A stretch of DNA of 8,243 nucleotides, from the NCBI GenBank assembly GCA_047971145.1, contig JBKDZL010000104.1, positions 1 to 8,243 on the forward strand. The letters run 5' to 3'. Below are positions 1-6,182 of the stretch, one piece after another. Numbering within the stretch: position 1 is the stretch's first letter; each line of letters begins with the position of its first letter. The notes beneath the pieces were generated by a model. That model was not told the DNA's origin. It did no database searches and saw nothing but the letters and a program-made list of their open reading frames with translations. This DNA comes from JBKDZL01 sp047971145. GTDB taxonomy: Bacteria > Bacillota_I > Bacilli_A > Erysipelotrichales > Erysipelotrichaceae. The translations under genes were made by a program, and so were the position numbers.

Positions 1-681
1 AACATCACCCATAAAAATGCGAGCTGGCGCTTTATTGTACCAAAGATATGCTAGTAAAGAAAAAATAACCGCCACTAAAAATAATGCCACTTGGTAATAA
101 CCAATACGATAACAAATAATTGTAAAGCCAACAAAGGCTATAATACAAAGTCCAGCACACAAACCATCTAAACCATCTGATAAATTAACACCATTACTAG
201 TTGCAGTAAACATTACAAAACAAATAATAGGGTACAAAAAACCAATATTAACTTCATATGAGGTAAAGGGAATAGTAACTAAAGGCTCTAAGTGTTGCCA
301 CGCAATCGTAATTAAAATAATTGCCAAAAATGACTGTAACAAAAACTTACACTTAGCACTCAAACCATTATTACTCTTTTTAATTACCACTAAATAATCA
401 TCAATAAAACCAATTAAACCAAAACCAACATAAGAAATTAATATCGTCTGTATCCGCCAATCATCAAAAAACATGTTCCCCATTATTGCAAAAACAAATA
501 ATGGAACTAAAATAAAAATAATTCCACCCATTACTGGTGTGCCTTGTTTTTTCAAATGGCTCTCTGGCCCTTCAGTTCTAATAGCTTGGCCAAATTTAAT
601 TTTTCTTAAAAAAGGGATAAACTTAGGAATCAACAAAAATGTTAGAGTAAATGATGCAGCTGCAGTTATAAATATGTACAT
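1..681 (-). CDS. mraY: Phospho-N-acetylmuramoyl-pentapeptide transferase MraY, N-terminal 227 residues (3' end outside window)
   Basis: MraY is a polytopic membrane enzyme. It transfers phospho-MurNAc-pentapeptide from UDP to undecaprenyl phosphate, giving lipid I, the first membrane step of peptidoglycan synthesis. I translated the minus strand from the ATG at 681-679 and the frame stays open to the window edge (227 codons). Family landmarks are visible: an N-terminal hydrophobic helix, the TPVMGG segment (residues 48-53), GFIDDYL with the paired aspartates D94/D95, NGVNLSDGLDGL (163-174) and IFMGD (222-226). D226 matches the third catalytic aspartate, so the visible part holds all three key acidic residues. 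About 90-100 C-terminal residues are expected beyond base 1. An AGGAG Shine-Dalgarno lies just upstream of the ATG, in an 8-nt gap after the PBP stop codon. The gene is the last visible member of the dcw operon. No frameshift or unusual residue was seen. Confidence 0.96.
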   Translation of the reverse strand, partial: MYIFITAAASFTLTFLLIPKFIPFLRKIKFGQAIRTEGPESHLKKQGTPVMGGIIFILVPLFVFAIMGNMFFDDWRIQTILISYVGFGLIGFIDDYLVVIKKSNNGLSAKCKFLLQSFLAIILITIAWQHLEPLVTIPFTSYEVNIGFLYPIICFVMFTATSNGVNLSDGLDGLCAGLCIIAFVGFTIICYRIGYYQVALFLVAVIFSLLAYLWYNKAPARIFMGDV

Positions 682-689
682 ATAATCTC

Positions 690-2855
690 CTATCTTAAAG
701 TTATTTCAATTTTCACTTCTTGATCTAACACTAATTTTGTGCCAGCTGAAATTGATTGACCAGCAACATTACCGCTACCTACTATTATAACATCTACATT
801 AGCAATTAAACTAAAAAAACCTAAAACATCTTTTCTTGTCCAACCACTCATATCAGGCATAATAATATTTTCATAATCACTTAACAAAAATACTCTTTGA
901 TCCTTATTGATTTTATCACCACTATTAGGATATTGTCTGATAACAGTATTTCCACTACCAATCTTATGGATATTCACTTGATATTTATTTAGAAGATTTT
1001 CAGAAAAATTAATACTATGATTTACAAGTGATGGCATTATTCCATCAAAAATAACATCATTTTCCAATTCTTGCCCATTCTCATTATTTGTTTCATTACT
1101 CAAATCCATAGTAATCGCTATTTTTTGTAATAATTGTTTTACTAAATCATTTTCAACATATAAGCTCACACCATAACCCTCAAGGGCTAAATAAACTAAG
1201 ACTTGTGGATCATCAGCCGGTAAGCCGATAACTACTGAAGAAATAATTTTACCTCGATACTCACCATTCTCAGGTACATCCGCTGTACCAGTTTTAGCAA
1301 TATAATCTGACTCATTAATTTTATAATGTCTAGTACTAGAGTAAGGCGAACTTGCAGTATATTCCATTGCTGATCTTACTAATTCTGCTGCCTCAGCTGA
1401 AATTGGCTGACCAACAACTTCTGTTGTTCCTTCATAGAGTATTTCATTATTGCTAGAATCAATAATAGACTTGACAAAATAAGGCTTGACCATCACTCCA
1501 TCATTCATAATGGCAGTATATCCCTGCAACATATGTAGAAGAGTAACAGTAGAAGCTTGACCAAAAGCAGTAGTAATTTTTTCAATTGGTCTATCAAAAA
1601 CAAATTGGCCAGAATTAGTCCTGAAACCATCAGTCTCAATTGGTGAGTAAAAACCAAAATTATGATAATACTCAGCTAAATTAGTATCTTGAATATAATC
1701 ATCCAATAATACAGCAATCGCAACATTACTACTATGGGCAAAACCATCTCTAAAATTAATATTCCCATAACTTTTAAGCAAATAATTACTTACATCACCA
1801 TGAATAGTTTCTCTATTGGTTCTAACAATATCACCATTTTCATCAACATTAATATAAAATTTAGCATCATAATAAGTTGAATCTAAATTAAAATCAGAAT
1901 TGTTATCAGCAACAGCTGCGTAAGTAAAAGGTTTAAAGGTAGATCCTACCTCATAAGGTAAGTCGATAGAAAAATTATTAAAATCAGTAATATTCATCGT
2001 AGTCAAATCAAAAGTAGGATTTTGATCAAGTGCCAGCATTTCGCCAGTTTCTACACTCAAAACAGCTCCCCAACTACGCTGTATTGCTGATTGTCTTGCT
2101 GAATACTCATCTAAAACTCTACTTAGAGTTTCTTGTATCCCTAAATCAAATGTCAAGGAAATATTATCTCCATCATCAGCAGCAATTTTATTGAATTCAG
2201 TTCCTGGTAGCAAATAACCATTAGCATCTGTTTGATAACTAACAGAACCATCAATTCCACTAAGATATTTATTAAAATTTTGTTCAATCCCCATTGCACC
2301 AATTCGTGAGTTGATATCGTAATTAAATTGGACAAATCCTACTGTATTAGCTGCAATACTACCATTAGGGTAATAACGATCATAAACTTTAATAAATTCT
2401 ATTCCTGGTAGATTTAGCTCTTCAATAGCATTTTTAGTTTCTTCACTGATATTACGACCAGCCTTGCCAAGTTCAGTTTGAAATAAATCTTTATTAAAAT
2501 ATTCCATAATGTCACTTACTTCCATATTTAATAATGGTGCTAAAAGCTCAGCAGTTTTTTCTTTATCTTCAACATATACAATATCTTCACCATTGCTAGG
2601 CCGTTTGTTTGAAATAAATGCTAAAATATTGTAACTAGTAACATCAGTAACTATAAGGTTGCCATTGCGATCAGAAATATCACCTCTTTTAGCAATTAAA
2701 GTCTCTGAGGTATTGTTAACATTGTCCGTATAATCAGTATAATCGGTCCAACTCAAAGTATGAAAAGAAAAGCCCATAAGTAAAATAACATTGGCTAAAA
2801 CCAACATTAAAATTACTGTGATAGCTCTTCTGATTTTTTTAATTGCTTTATTCAT
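690..2855 (-). CDS. ftsI: Class B penicillin-binding protein (FtsI/PBP2x-type septal transpeptidase) with two PASTA domains
   Basis: This is a monofunctional D,D-transpeptidase that cross-links peptidoglycan at the division septum, anchored by one N-terminal membrane helix with the rest outside the cell. The 721 residues contain, in order, a basic cytoplasmic start, a membrane segment (about 11-30), the dimerisation-domain signature RGDISDRNG (57-65), the transpeptidase domain, and two C-terminal PASTA repeats (about 606-660 and 664-720). The three catalytic motifs are intact: STFK (305-308, nucleophile S305), SSN (375-377) and KTGT (521-524). An Asn/Glu-rich linker (about 584-601) joins the catalytic and PASTA parts. 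The position between ftsL and mraY matches the PASTA-bearing division PBPs of Gram-positive cocci (Staphylococcus PBP1, Streptococcus PBP2x); the Bacillus locus has a PBP plus SpoVD there. The ATG follows the ftsL stop by 4 nt with only an AGGT close by, so coupled translation is likely. The stop is TAG. The symbol follows the family; pbpA or pbpB would also serve. Confidence 0.96.
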   Translation of the reverse strand: MNKAIKKIRRAITVILMLVLANVILLMGFSFHTLSWTDYTDYTDNVNNTSETLIAKRGDISDRNGNLIVTDVTSYNILAFISNKRPSNGEDIVYVEDKEKTAELLAPLLNMEVSDIMEYFNKDLFQTELGKAGRNISEETKNAIEELNLPGIEFIKVYDRYYPNGSIAANTVGFVQFNYDINSRIGAMGIEQNFNKYLSGIDGSVSYQTDANGYLLPGTEFNKIAADDGDNISLTFDLGIQETLSRVLDEYSARQSAIQRSWGAVLSVETGEMLALDQNPTFDLTTMNITDFNNFSIDLPYEVGSTFKPFTYAAVADNNSDFNLDSTYYDAKFYINVDENGDIVRTNRETIHGDVSNYLLKSYGNINFRDGFAHSSNVAIAVLLDDYIQDTNLAEYYHNFGFYSPIETDGFRTNSGQFVFDRPIEKITTAFGQASTVTLLHMLQGYTAIMNDGVMVKPYFVKSIIDSSNNEILYEGTTEVVGQPISAEAAELVRSAMEYTASSPYSSTRHYKINESDYIAKTGTADVPENGEYRGKIISSVVIGLPADDPQVLVYLALEGYGVSLYVENDLVKQLLQKIAITMDLSNETNNENGQELENDVIFDGIMPSLVNHSINFSENLLNKYQVNIHKIGSGNTVIRQYPNSGDKINKDQRVFLLSDYENIIMPDMSGWTRKDVLGFFSLIANVDVIIVGSGNVAGQSISAGTKLVLDQEVKIEITLR

Positions 2856-2859
2856 TTAC

Positions 2860-3141
2860 CTATTCTGCATTATTAACAGAGACAACATTGTCAAAGTTAG
2901 GTGACATATTTTCTGATAGCGCCACCGCTATTATTCTATCATAACTAGATAAACTTTGTAATTTTTGATTTAATGCACCAATTTCATTAGTCAATTCTAA
3001 GATTTTTTCTTGATTATCTTGATAAGTAACACTCAGATTAACATTATAAGAGCTCAAAAAAGTACGAGTGCCTAAAAAAACAATGGAACTAATCATAAAT
3101 ATTAGATATGGTAACTTTAATTTTTTCTTTCTTTTTCTCAT
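2860..3141 (-). CDS. ftsL: Short FtsL/DivIC-like septum bitopic protein
   Basis: FtsL is a small bitopic division protein. Its extracytoplasmic coiled coil pairs with DivIC/FtsB and helps activate the septal synthase. This 93-residue product has the expected plan: a very basic start (MRKRKKKLK), one hydrophobic helix (about residues 11-29), then a polar segment with heptad-like spacing (about 40-66, including ILELTNEIGALNQKLQSL), and a short tail. Sequence similarity in this family is too weak to prove identity, so the call rests on topology plus position between rsmH and the class B PBP, where ftsL is found. It is somewhat shorter than the roughly 115 residues usual in Bacillus. The ATG follows the rsmH stop codon directly (TAAATG), with a purine-rich AGAGAG upstream as the ribosome binding site. 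The stop is TAG. A DivIC homologue is the main alternative. Confidence 0.85.
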   Translation of the reverse strand: MRKRKKKLKLPYLIFMISSIVFLGTRTFLSSYNVNLSVTYQDNQEKILELTNEIGALNQKLQSLSSYDRIIAVALSENMSPNFDNVVSVNNAE

Positions 3142-4062
3142 TTATACTCTCTCTATTACTCTAAGCTTCGCCGAATGCGATCGATTATTATCTTCCAGTT
3201 CAGCACTATTGGCTAGAATTGGTTTTTTATTAATTAATTTAAAATCTGCTTTAGGGTACTCTGCAGCTTTAATTATTAAATGCTTGTCTAATTTAATTTC
3301 ACTTACTTCTTTAAACTTTCTTTTAACAATTCTATCTTCCAAAGAATGGAAGGTGATTATAGCTAAACGTCCATTTTCTGCTAATAAACTTAATGTTTGC
3401 TCCAAAGCAAGCTTCAAACCTTCTAATTCGTTATTAACTTCAATTCTAATAGCTTGGAAAGTTTGCTTAGCGGGATGTCCCTTTTTTTTAAGTTCTTTGT
3501 TAGGTAAAGAATTTTTAATTATCTCCACCAGCTCAAAAGTTGAATTGATTGGACGATATTTGATGATATTATTAGCAATACTATTAGCAAATTTCTCTTC
3601 ACCATATTCCTTTAGTATTCTCAATAAATCTTCTTTCTCATAATTATTGATGATATAATGAGCATCCAATTTTTGACTAGTATCCATACGCATATCTAAT
3701 CTTGCATCAAAACGGTATGAAAACCCTCTTTCTGATTCATCAAACTGTGGTGATGATACTCCAATATCCATGAGGATGCCATCAACTTTTTTAACATCAA
3801 ACTTTTTTAACTCACTTGAGATATTAGAATAATCTGAGTGAATTAGAGTAAAGTTTTCAGCAATTCCACTTAGAATAGCAGCTGAATCCTCCAAAGCTTT
3901 ATGGTCTTTATCAAAAGCGTATAAATGACCCTTAGGTATCCTTTTAAGTATTTCTTTAGCATGCCCTGCTCTTCCTAAAGTGCAATCAACATAAATACCA
4001 TCTGGTTTAATGTTTAATGAATCAATTGATTCTTGTAATAAGACAGAGAAATGTTTCATCAT
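3142..4062 (-). CDS. rsmH: 16S rRNA (cytosine(1402)-N(4))-methyltransferase RsmH (MraW)
   Basis: RsmH uses S-adenosylmethionine to methylate N4 of C1402 in 16S rRNA, in the decoding centre of the small subunit. The 306 residues match the family's usual length. The visible motifs are the SAM-binding loop DCTLGRAGHA (26-35), the acidic residue after the next strand (FDKD, 50-53), LMDIGVSSPQFD (97-108), GFSYRFDARLDMRMD (113-127), HPAKQTFQAIRIEVNNEL (196-213), ITFHSLEDRIVKRKF (236-250) and the C-terminal RSHSAKLRVIER (294-305). The SAM loop has A where most members have the second G of GGH, a mild variation. The gene starts with two consecutive ATGs. The first overlaps the mraZ stop as TAATG, and no good Shine-Dalgarno precedes it, so translation is probably coupled to mraZ. 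The second ATG (4059) is an equally possible start. Confidence 0.97.
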   Translation of the reverse strand: MMKHFSVLLQESIDSLNIKPDGIYVDCTLGRAGHAKEILKRIPKGHLYAFDKDHKALEDSAAILSGIAENFTLIHSDYSNISSELKKFDVKKVDGILMDIGVSSPQFDESERGFSYRFDARLDMRMDTSQKLDAHYIINNYEKEDLLRILKEYGEEKFANSIANNIIKYRPINSTFELVEIIKNSLPNKELKKKGHPAKQTFQAIRIEVNNELEGLKLALEQTLSLLAENGRLAIITFHSLEDRIVKRKFKEVSEIKLDKHLIIKAAEYPKADFKLINKKPILANSAELEDNNRSHSAKLRVIERV

Positions 4063-4493
4063 TAAACCATAAAATCGGTTAAACTCTCAGCAACATCTTC
4101 AAAACTAGCATTGTTATTTGCCTCCCAATTTTCCCATTTTTCAGTTGACCATAATTCAATATGATCAGCAGCCCCAATAAAAACACACTGCTTTGCTAAT
4201 TGAGCCTCCAAAATTAGTGATTTAGACAAATTGATACGATTCTGACCATCAATTTCACACTCCATTGCCTTTGATAGAAATAAACGAATATAATTTCTAG
4301 CTTCTCTTTTAGTATTTGGAAGTGAAGACAATTTTTCAGCTATTTTTTGAAATTGATCTTTAGTGTAAATGTTCAAACAACCATCAAATCCTTTAGTAGT
4401 TACTAAATTCGTAGAAAAAGCATCTCTAAAACGAGCTGGTATAACGATTCTGCCTTTAGCATCAATTGTATGAAAATATTCACCCATAAACAT
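4062..4493 (-). CDS. mraZ: Transcriptional regulator MraZ
   Basis: MraZ is an AbrB-like DNA-binding protein encoded at the head of the dcw cluster. In studied species it controls its own operon by binding direct repeats near the promoter. The 143-residue form starting MFMGEY has the standard family length and N-terminus. It holds two SpoVT/AbrB-type half-domains: the first has the classic DAKGRIVIPARFR (11-23), the second is a weaker DGQNRINLSKSL (82-93). The ending FEDVAESLTDF is also typical. The frame is open upstream to an ATG at 4547, but that longer form would translate through the -10 box and the operator, so 4493 is the start. The final TAA overlaps the rsmH start as TAATG. The DNA just upstream carries four evenly spaced boxes that fit autoregulation. 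Confidence 0.96.
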   Translation of the reverse strand: MFMGEYFHTIDAKGRIVIPARFRDAFSTNLVTTKGFDGCLNIYTKDQFQKIAEKLSSLPNTKREARNYIRLFLSKAMECEIDGQNRINLSKSLILEAQLAKQCVFIGAADHIELWSTEKWENWEANNNASFEDVAESLTDFMV

Positions 4494-4496
4494 AGA

Positions 4497-4504
4497 ATCA
4501 CCAC
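4497..4504 (-). promoter_or_regulatory. Probable mraZ ribosome binding site, inside the last operator box
   Basis: On the minus strand GTGGTGAT ends 3 nt before the mraZ ATG. It matches 7 of 8 bases of GAGGTGAT, the part of the consensus Shine-Dalgarno complementary to the 16S rRNA 3' end. The central GG lies 8 nt from the A of the ATG. No other purine-rich site is near, and this supports the start at 4493. The sequence belongs to the fourth AGTGG repeat, so it may have two roles. Confidence 0.6.
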
Positions 4505-4535
4505 TTTCTACCACTAAACACCACTTTCTACCACT
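4501..4535 (-). repeat. Four AGTGG boxes at exact 10-bp spacing: probable MraZ operator
   Basis: Reading the minus strand, AGTGG occurs at 4535-4531, 4525-4521, 4515-4511 and 4505-4501, always 10 bp apart and so on the same face of the helix. The spacers are TAGAA, TGTTT and TAGAA, with TGATT after the last box, so the array is also two near-identical 20-bp units (18 of 20 bases the same). MraZ proteins of enterobacteria and mollicutes are known to bind G-rich direct repeats of about 10-bp period in front of mraZ. The location directly before this mraZ makes an autoregulatory operator the best reading. Box 1 begins 1 nt after the -10 hexamer; the others lie in the predicted 5' leader. Confidence 0.85.
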
Positions 4536-4536
4536 T

Positions 4537-4565
4537 ATTATACACATTTTAATTAAAAAAGAAAG
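4537..4565 (-). promoter_or_regulatory. mraZ / dcw operon promoter
   Basis: A perfect TATAAT (-10) lies at 4542-4537 on the minus strand, 43 nt before the mraZ ATG. The -35 region at the proper distance (about 4565-4560, CTTTCT) is poor, set in T-rich DNA that may help as an upstream element. Transcription would start near 4530, giving a leader of about 37 nt that contains operator boxes 2-4. A weak -35 next to a dense operator fits a regulated promoter. This is inferred from sequence only. Confidence 0.65.
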
Positions 4566-4572
4566 TATTTTT

Positions 4573-4610
4573 TAAAAAAACACAAAAAAAGTTATCATAA
4601 TTGATAACTT
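4573..4610 (-). terminator. Rho-independent terminator of the yceD-rpmF unit
   Basis: On the minus strand a perfect 9-bp stem (AAGTTATCA / TGATAACTT, 4610-4602 and 4597-4589) closes a 4-nt loop and is followed by a run of T, then GTG and more T. It lies 33 nt after the rpmF stop and before the mraZ promoter, so it separates the two units. On the plus strand the same stem is followed by G and seven T, so it could work in both directions, but no plus-strand gene is present. Confidence 0.88.
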
Positions 4611-4642
4611 GTTTTTTTAAGATTAATAACTTTTAAAAAATT

Positions 4643-4810
4643 CTATGCTTTTTTTGTATCAGCTTCGTAAACTCCACAATCACAACGGTAATGTGGTTTT
4701 TTATATTCACCACAACTCGGACACTTAACCAATGTTGGCGCAAATAACTTATAATGTGTACGACGTTTTGCTTTTCTAGTTTTCGATACTCTTCTTTGTT
4801 GAACAGCCAT
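4643..4810 (-). CDS. rpmF: 50S ribosomal protein L32 (bL32), zinc-ribbon form
   Basis: bL32 is a small protein of the large ribosomal subunit. The 55 codons give a typical start, MAVQQRRVSKTRKAKRRTHY, then KLFAPTLVKCPSCGEYKKPH and YRCDCGVYEADTKKA. The basic N-terminal tail and the following zinc-ribbon-like core are diagnostic. The first cysteine pair is a normal C-x2-C (C30, C33). The second is C-x-C (C43, C45), one residue shorter than the usual C-x2-C, a small oddity. A strong AGGAGGT Shine-Dalgarno (4822-4816) sits 6 nt before the ATG and overlaps the yceD stop codon, so rpmF follows yceD in one transcript. The stop is TAG. The yceD-rpmF pairing is widespread in bacteria. Confidence 0.97.
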   Translation of the reverse strand: MAVQQRRVSKTRKAKRRTHYKLFAPTLVKCPSCGEYKKPHYRCDCGVYEADTKKA

Positions 4811-4820
4811 TTTCTACCTC

Positions 4821-5318
4821 CTAGTCATCACTAAACTTAAACTCTTTTAATTTGGCTAATCTGGGATCAATAGCTTTTTCTTCAGAATTGAGTTTCTTTT
4901 CACTTACTACTTCCCAATTTTTTCCTCTTTTATACTCAGCATTCTTAGAAACTACCTTAAGTGGTACTTCCATGATAATACTTTGTAAGATTTCTGGCAT
5001 TGTATTAACAATAGGCCCTTTGACCTGCACTTCATCTTCCTCAGCTTTAGCAAAACTATAAATCACACTCATCTCACTAGAGAAAGCATAATCTACATCA
5101 ACATCGCTAAGAGCACACGGAACAATCATTATTCCTGAAATCATCGCCTCGATATAAAATTTCTCTTTGGTTATATCATAATAACCTTCGCCACTTACTT
5201 CAATATCCTTAAGATCTCTTAATAAGCTTTGATTGATAAATGTATCTTTGTTAAATTTAATTGATTCAGTAAATTTAATCTGATTTTTATTAATCAATTC
5301 ATTCTTAACAAAATTCAT
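4821..5318 (-). CDS. yceD: DUF177 family protein (YceD/YlbN), large-subunit rRNA biogenesis
   Basis: The 165-residue protein belongs to DUF177 (YceD in enterobacteria, YlbN in Bacillus), a soluble family usually encoded directly before rpmF and linked to 23S rRNA processing or accumulation. Supporting features are the central stretch AMISGIMIVPCALSDVDV (58-75), the later EVPLKVVS segment and the C-terminal DPRLAKLKEF, a conserved DUF177 ending. Only one cysteine (C68) is left where many relatives have a two-cysteine motif. The ATG has a GAGGT Shine-Dalgarno 6 nt upstream and follows a near-consensus promoter. The TAG stop lies within the rpmF ribosome binding site, 10 nt before the rpmF ATG. 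The biochemical role is poorly defined in the family. Confidence 0.9.
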   Translation of the reverse strand: MNFVKNELINKNQIKFTESIKFNKDTFINQSLLRDLKDIEVSGEGYYDITKEKFYIEAMISGIMIVPCALSDVDVDYAFSSEMSVIYSFAKAEEDEVQVKGPIVNTMPEILQSIIMEVPLKVVSKNAEYKRGKNWEVVSEKKLNSEEKAIDPRLAKLKEFKFSDD

Positions 5319-5342
5319 AAGCTACCTCTATCAAGCTTTACT

Positions 5343-5371
5343 ATTATAGGGCTTTTATTCATCAAAGTCAA
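5343..5371 (-). promoter_or_regulatory. yceD-rpmF promoter, near-consensus sigma-A type
   Basis: The minus strand has TTGACT (-35, 5371-5366), a 17-bp spacer and TATAAT (-10, 5348-5343): 11 of 12 consensus bases at optimal spacing, with AT-rich DNA upstream. Transcription should start near 5336, giving a leader of about 18 nt that contains the GAGGT ribosome binding site. This is the strongest promoter in the window, as expected for a ribosomal protein gene. Confidence 0.88.
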
Positions 5372-5379
5372 TTGAATAA
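5355..5379. repeat. 7-bp inverted repeat around the -35 box
   Basis: TTATTCA (5355-5361) and TGAATAA (5373-5379) are perfect inverted arms separated by 11 bp. The -35 hexamer lies inside the spacer. There is no T-run after it on the minus strand, so it is not a good terminator for ymdB. It could be an operator, but an arm this short arises readily by chance in AT-rich DNA. Confidence 0.35.
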
Positions 5380-5405
5380 TACATTTTTACCCTTAATTTA
5401 ATCAC

Positions 5406-6182
5406 TTATTTTTCTATATGTTGTATTCTTTCAATAGAAATGGCTTTTTTTGTATTGGTATCAACTGTGATAATTACCGCTGATAAGATAGCTGGCCCCT
5501 CTGCAATACTATAATTTGTTTTATCATGGTGTACCATTCTAGCAATAGCCTCTTCTTTAGATCGGCCTAAAATAGAATCATAGGGACCGCTCATTCCCAC
5601 ATCAGTAATAAAAGCTGTACCACCTAATAATCGCTCATCAGCAGTTTGAACATGAGTGTGAGTACCCACAATAATATTAATAATATCCTGATAATAATAG
5701 GCATAAGTTATTTTTTCACTAGTTGCCTCACCATGAAAATCACAAAGATATAAATCTGCCTTTACTTTTTTTAATAACTTATTAGTTACATCAAAGCAAG
5801 AATCATTAGTATTATGCATAAAAACATTTCCTAAAACATTAAAAATACAAATATCTAAACCTTTTATATTTATAATTTTATAGTTGAGTCCGGTATTAAT
5901 AGGATTCATATTTATCGGTCTAACTAATCTATCAGCTCGATTAATAAATTTATTTACATTATTTTTAGCAAAGGTATGATTCCCCATAGTCAAAACATCA
6001 ATTCCGCACTCTAATAATTGATGATAGATTTTCTCAGTAATACCTTTACCATGAGCAGAATTTTCAGCATTAGCAATAACTAAGTCAATTTGATGCTGCT
6101 TAGTTAAAGAAGAAATGTTGTCAATGACAACATTTCTTCCACTTTGGCCTACAATATCACCAATAAATAATATTTTAAGCAT
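5406..6182 (-). CDS. ymdB: YmdB family metallophosphoesterase (2',3'-cyclic nucleotide phosphodiesterase)
   Basis: YmdB is a cytoplasmic dinuclear-metal phosphoesterase. The Bacillus subtilis protein hydrolyses 2',3'-cyclic nucleotides and affects biofilm and motility decisions. The 258 residues are close to the usual length of about 260. The metal and catalytic positions are all present: FIGD (6-9), NAEN (38-41), GNHTF (67-71), DFHGEATSEK (148-157), GTHTHVQTADERLL (173-186) and TDVGMSGP (193-200). DFHGE replaces the more common DFHAE, a minor change. The ATG overlaps the rny stop codon as TAATG and lacks a clear Shine-Dalgarno, so translation is probably coupled to rny. The rny-ymdB pair is conserved across Bacillota. 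No clear terminator follows; the next promoter begins within 40 nt of the stop, so read-through into yceD is possible. Confidence 0.95.
   Translation of the reverse strand: MLKILFIGDIVGQSGRNVVIDNISSLTKQHQIDLVIANAENSAHGKGITEKIYHQLLECGIDVLTMGNHTFAKNNVNKFINRADRLVRPINMNPINTGLNYKIINIKGLDICIFNVLGNVFMHNTNDSCFDVTNKLLKKVKADLYLCDFHGEATSEKITYAYYYQDIINIIVGTHTHVQTADERLLGGTAFITDVGMSGPYDSILGRSKEEAIARMVHHDKTNYSIAEGPAILSAVIITVDTNTKKAISIERIQHIEK

Noticed and set aside
473..685. A 70-codon plus-strand open frame opposite mraY
   Set aside because: mraY is intact here on the minus strand with its catalytic motifs, so this frame is its complement and nothing more.
2153..2335. A 60-codon minus-strand frame inside the PBP gene
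   Set aside because: It is an out-of-frame product within a clearly coding region, and its translation resembles no known protein.
2721..2750. A short tandem coding repeat giving TDYTDYTDN near the PBP membrane segment
   Set aside because: Three 9-nt units in a variable juxtamembrane linker are a common low-complexity feature, and no functional signal was seen.
3068..3643. A 191-codon open frame on the plus strand opposite rsmH and ftsL
   Set aside because: It lies opposite two well-supported genes. Its product is a hydrophobic Ser/Leu-rich translation typical of an antisense shadow, and no plus-strand promoter or ribosome binding site was seen.
4501..4535. A small CRISPR array or satellite repeat
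   Set aside because: The units are 10 or 20 bp, far too short for CRISPR repeats and spacers, and the location before mraZ is explained by an MraZ operator.
4494..4547. An upstream in-frame ATG that would lengthen MraZ by 18 residues
   Set aside because: The extension would translate the -10 box and the operator repeats, and MFMGEY at 4493 is the conserved MraZ start.
4852..5061. A 69-codon plus-strand open frame opposite yceD
   Set aside because: It is a shadow of the DUF177 gene, with no start signals of its own.
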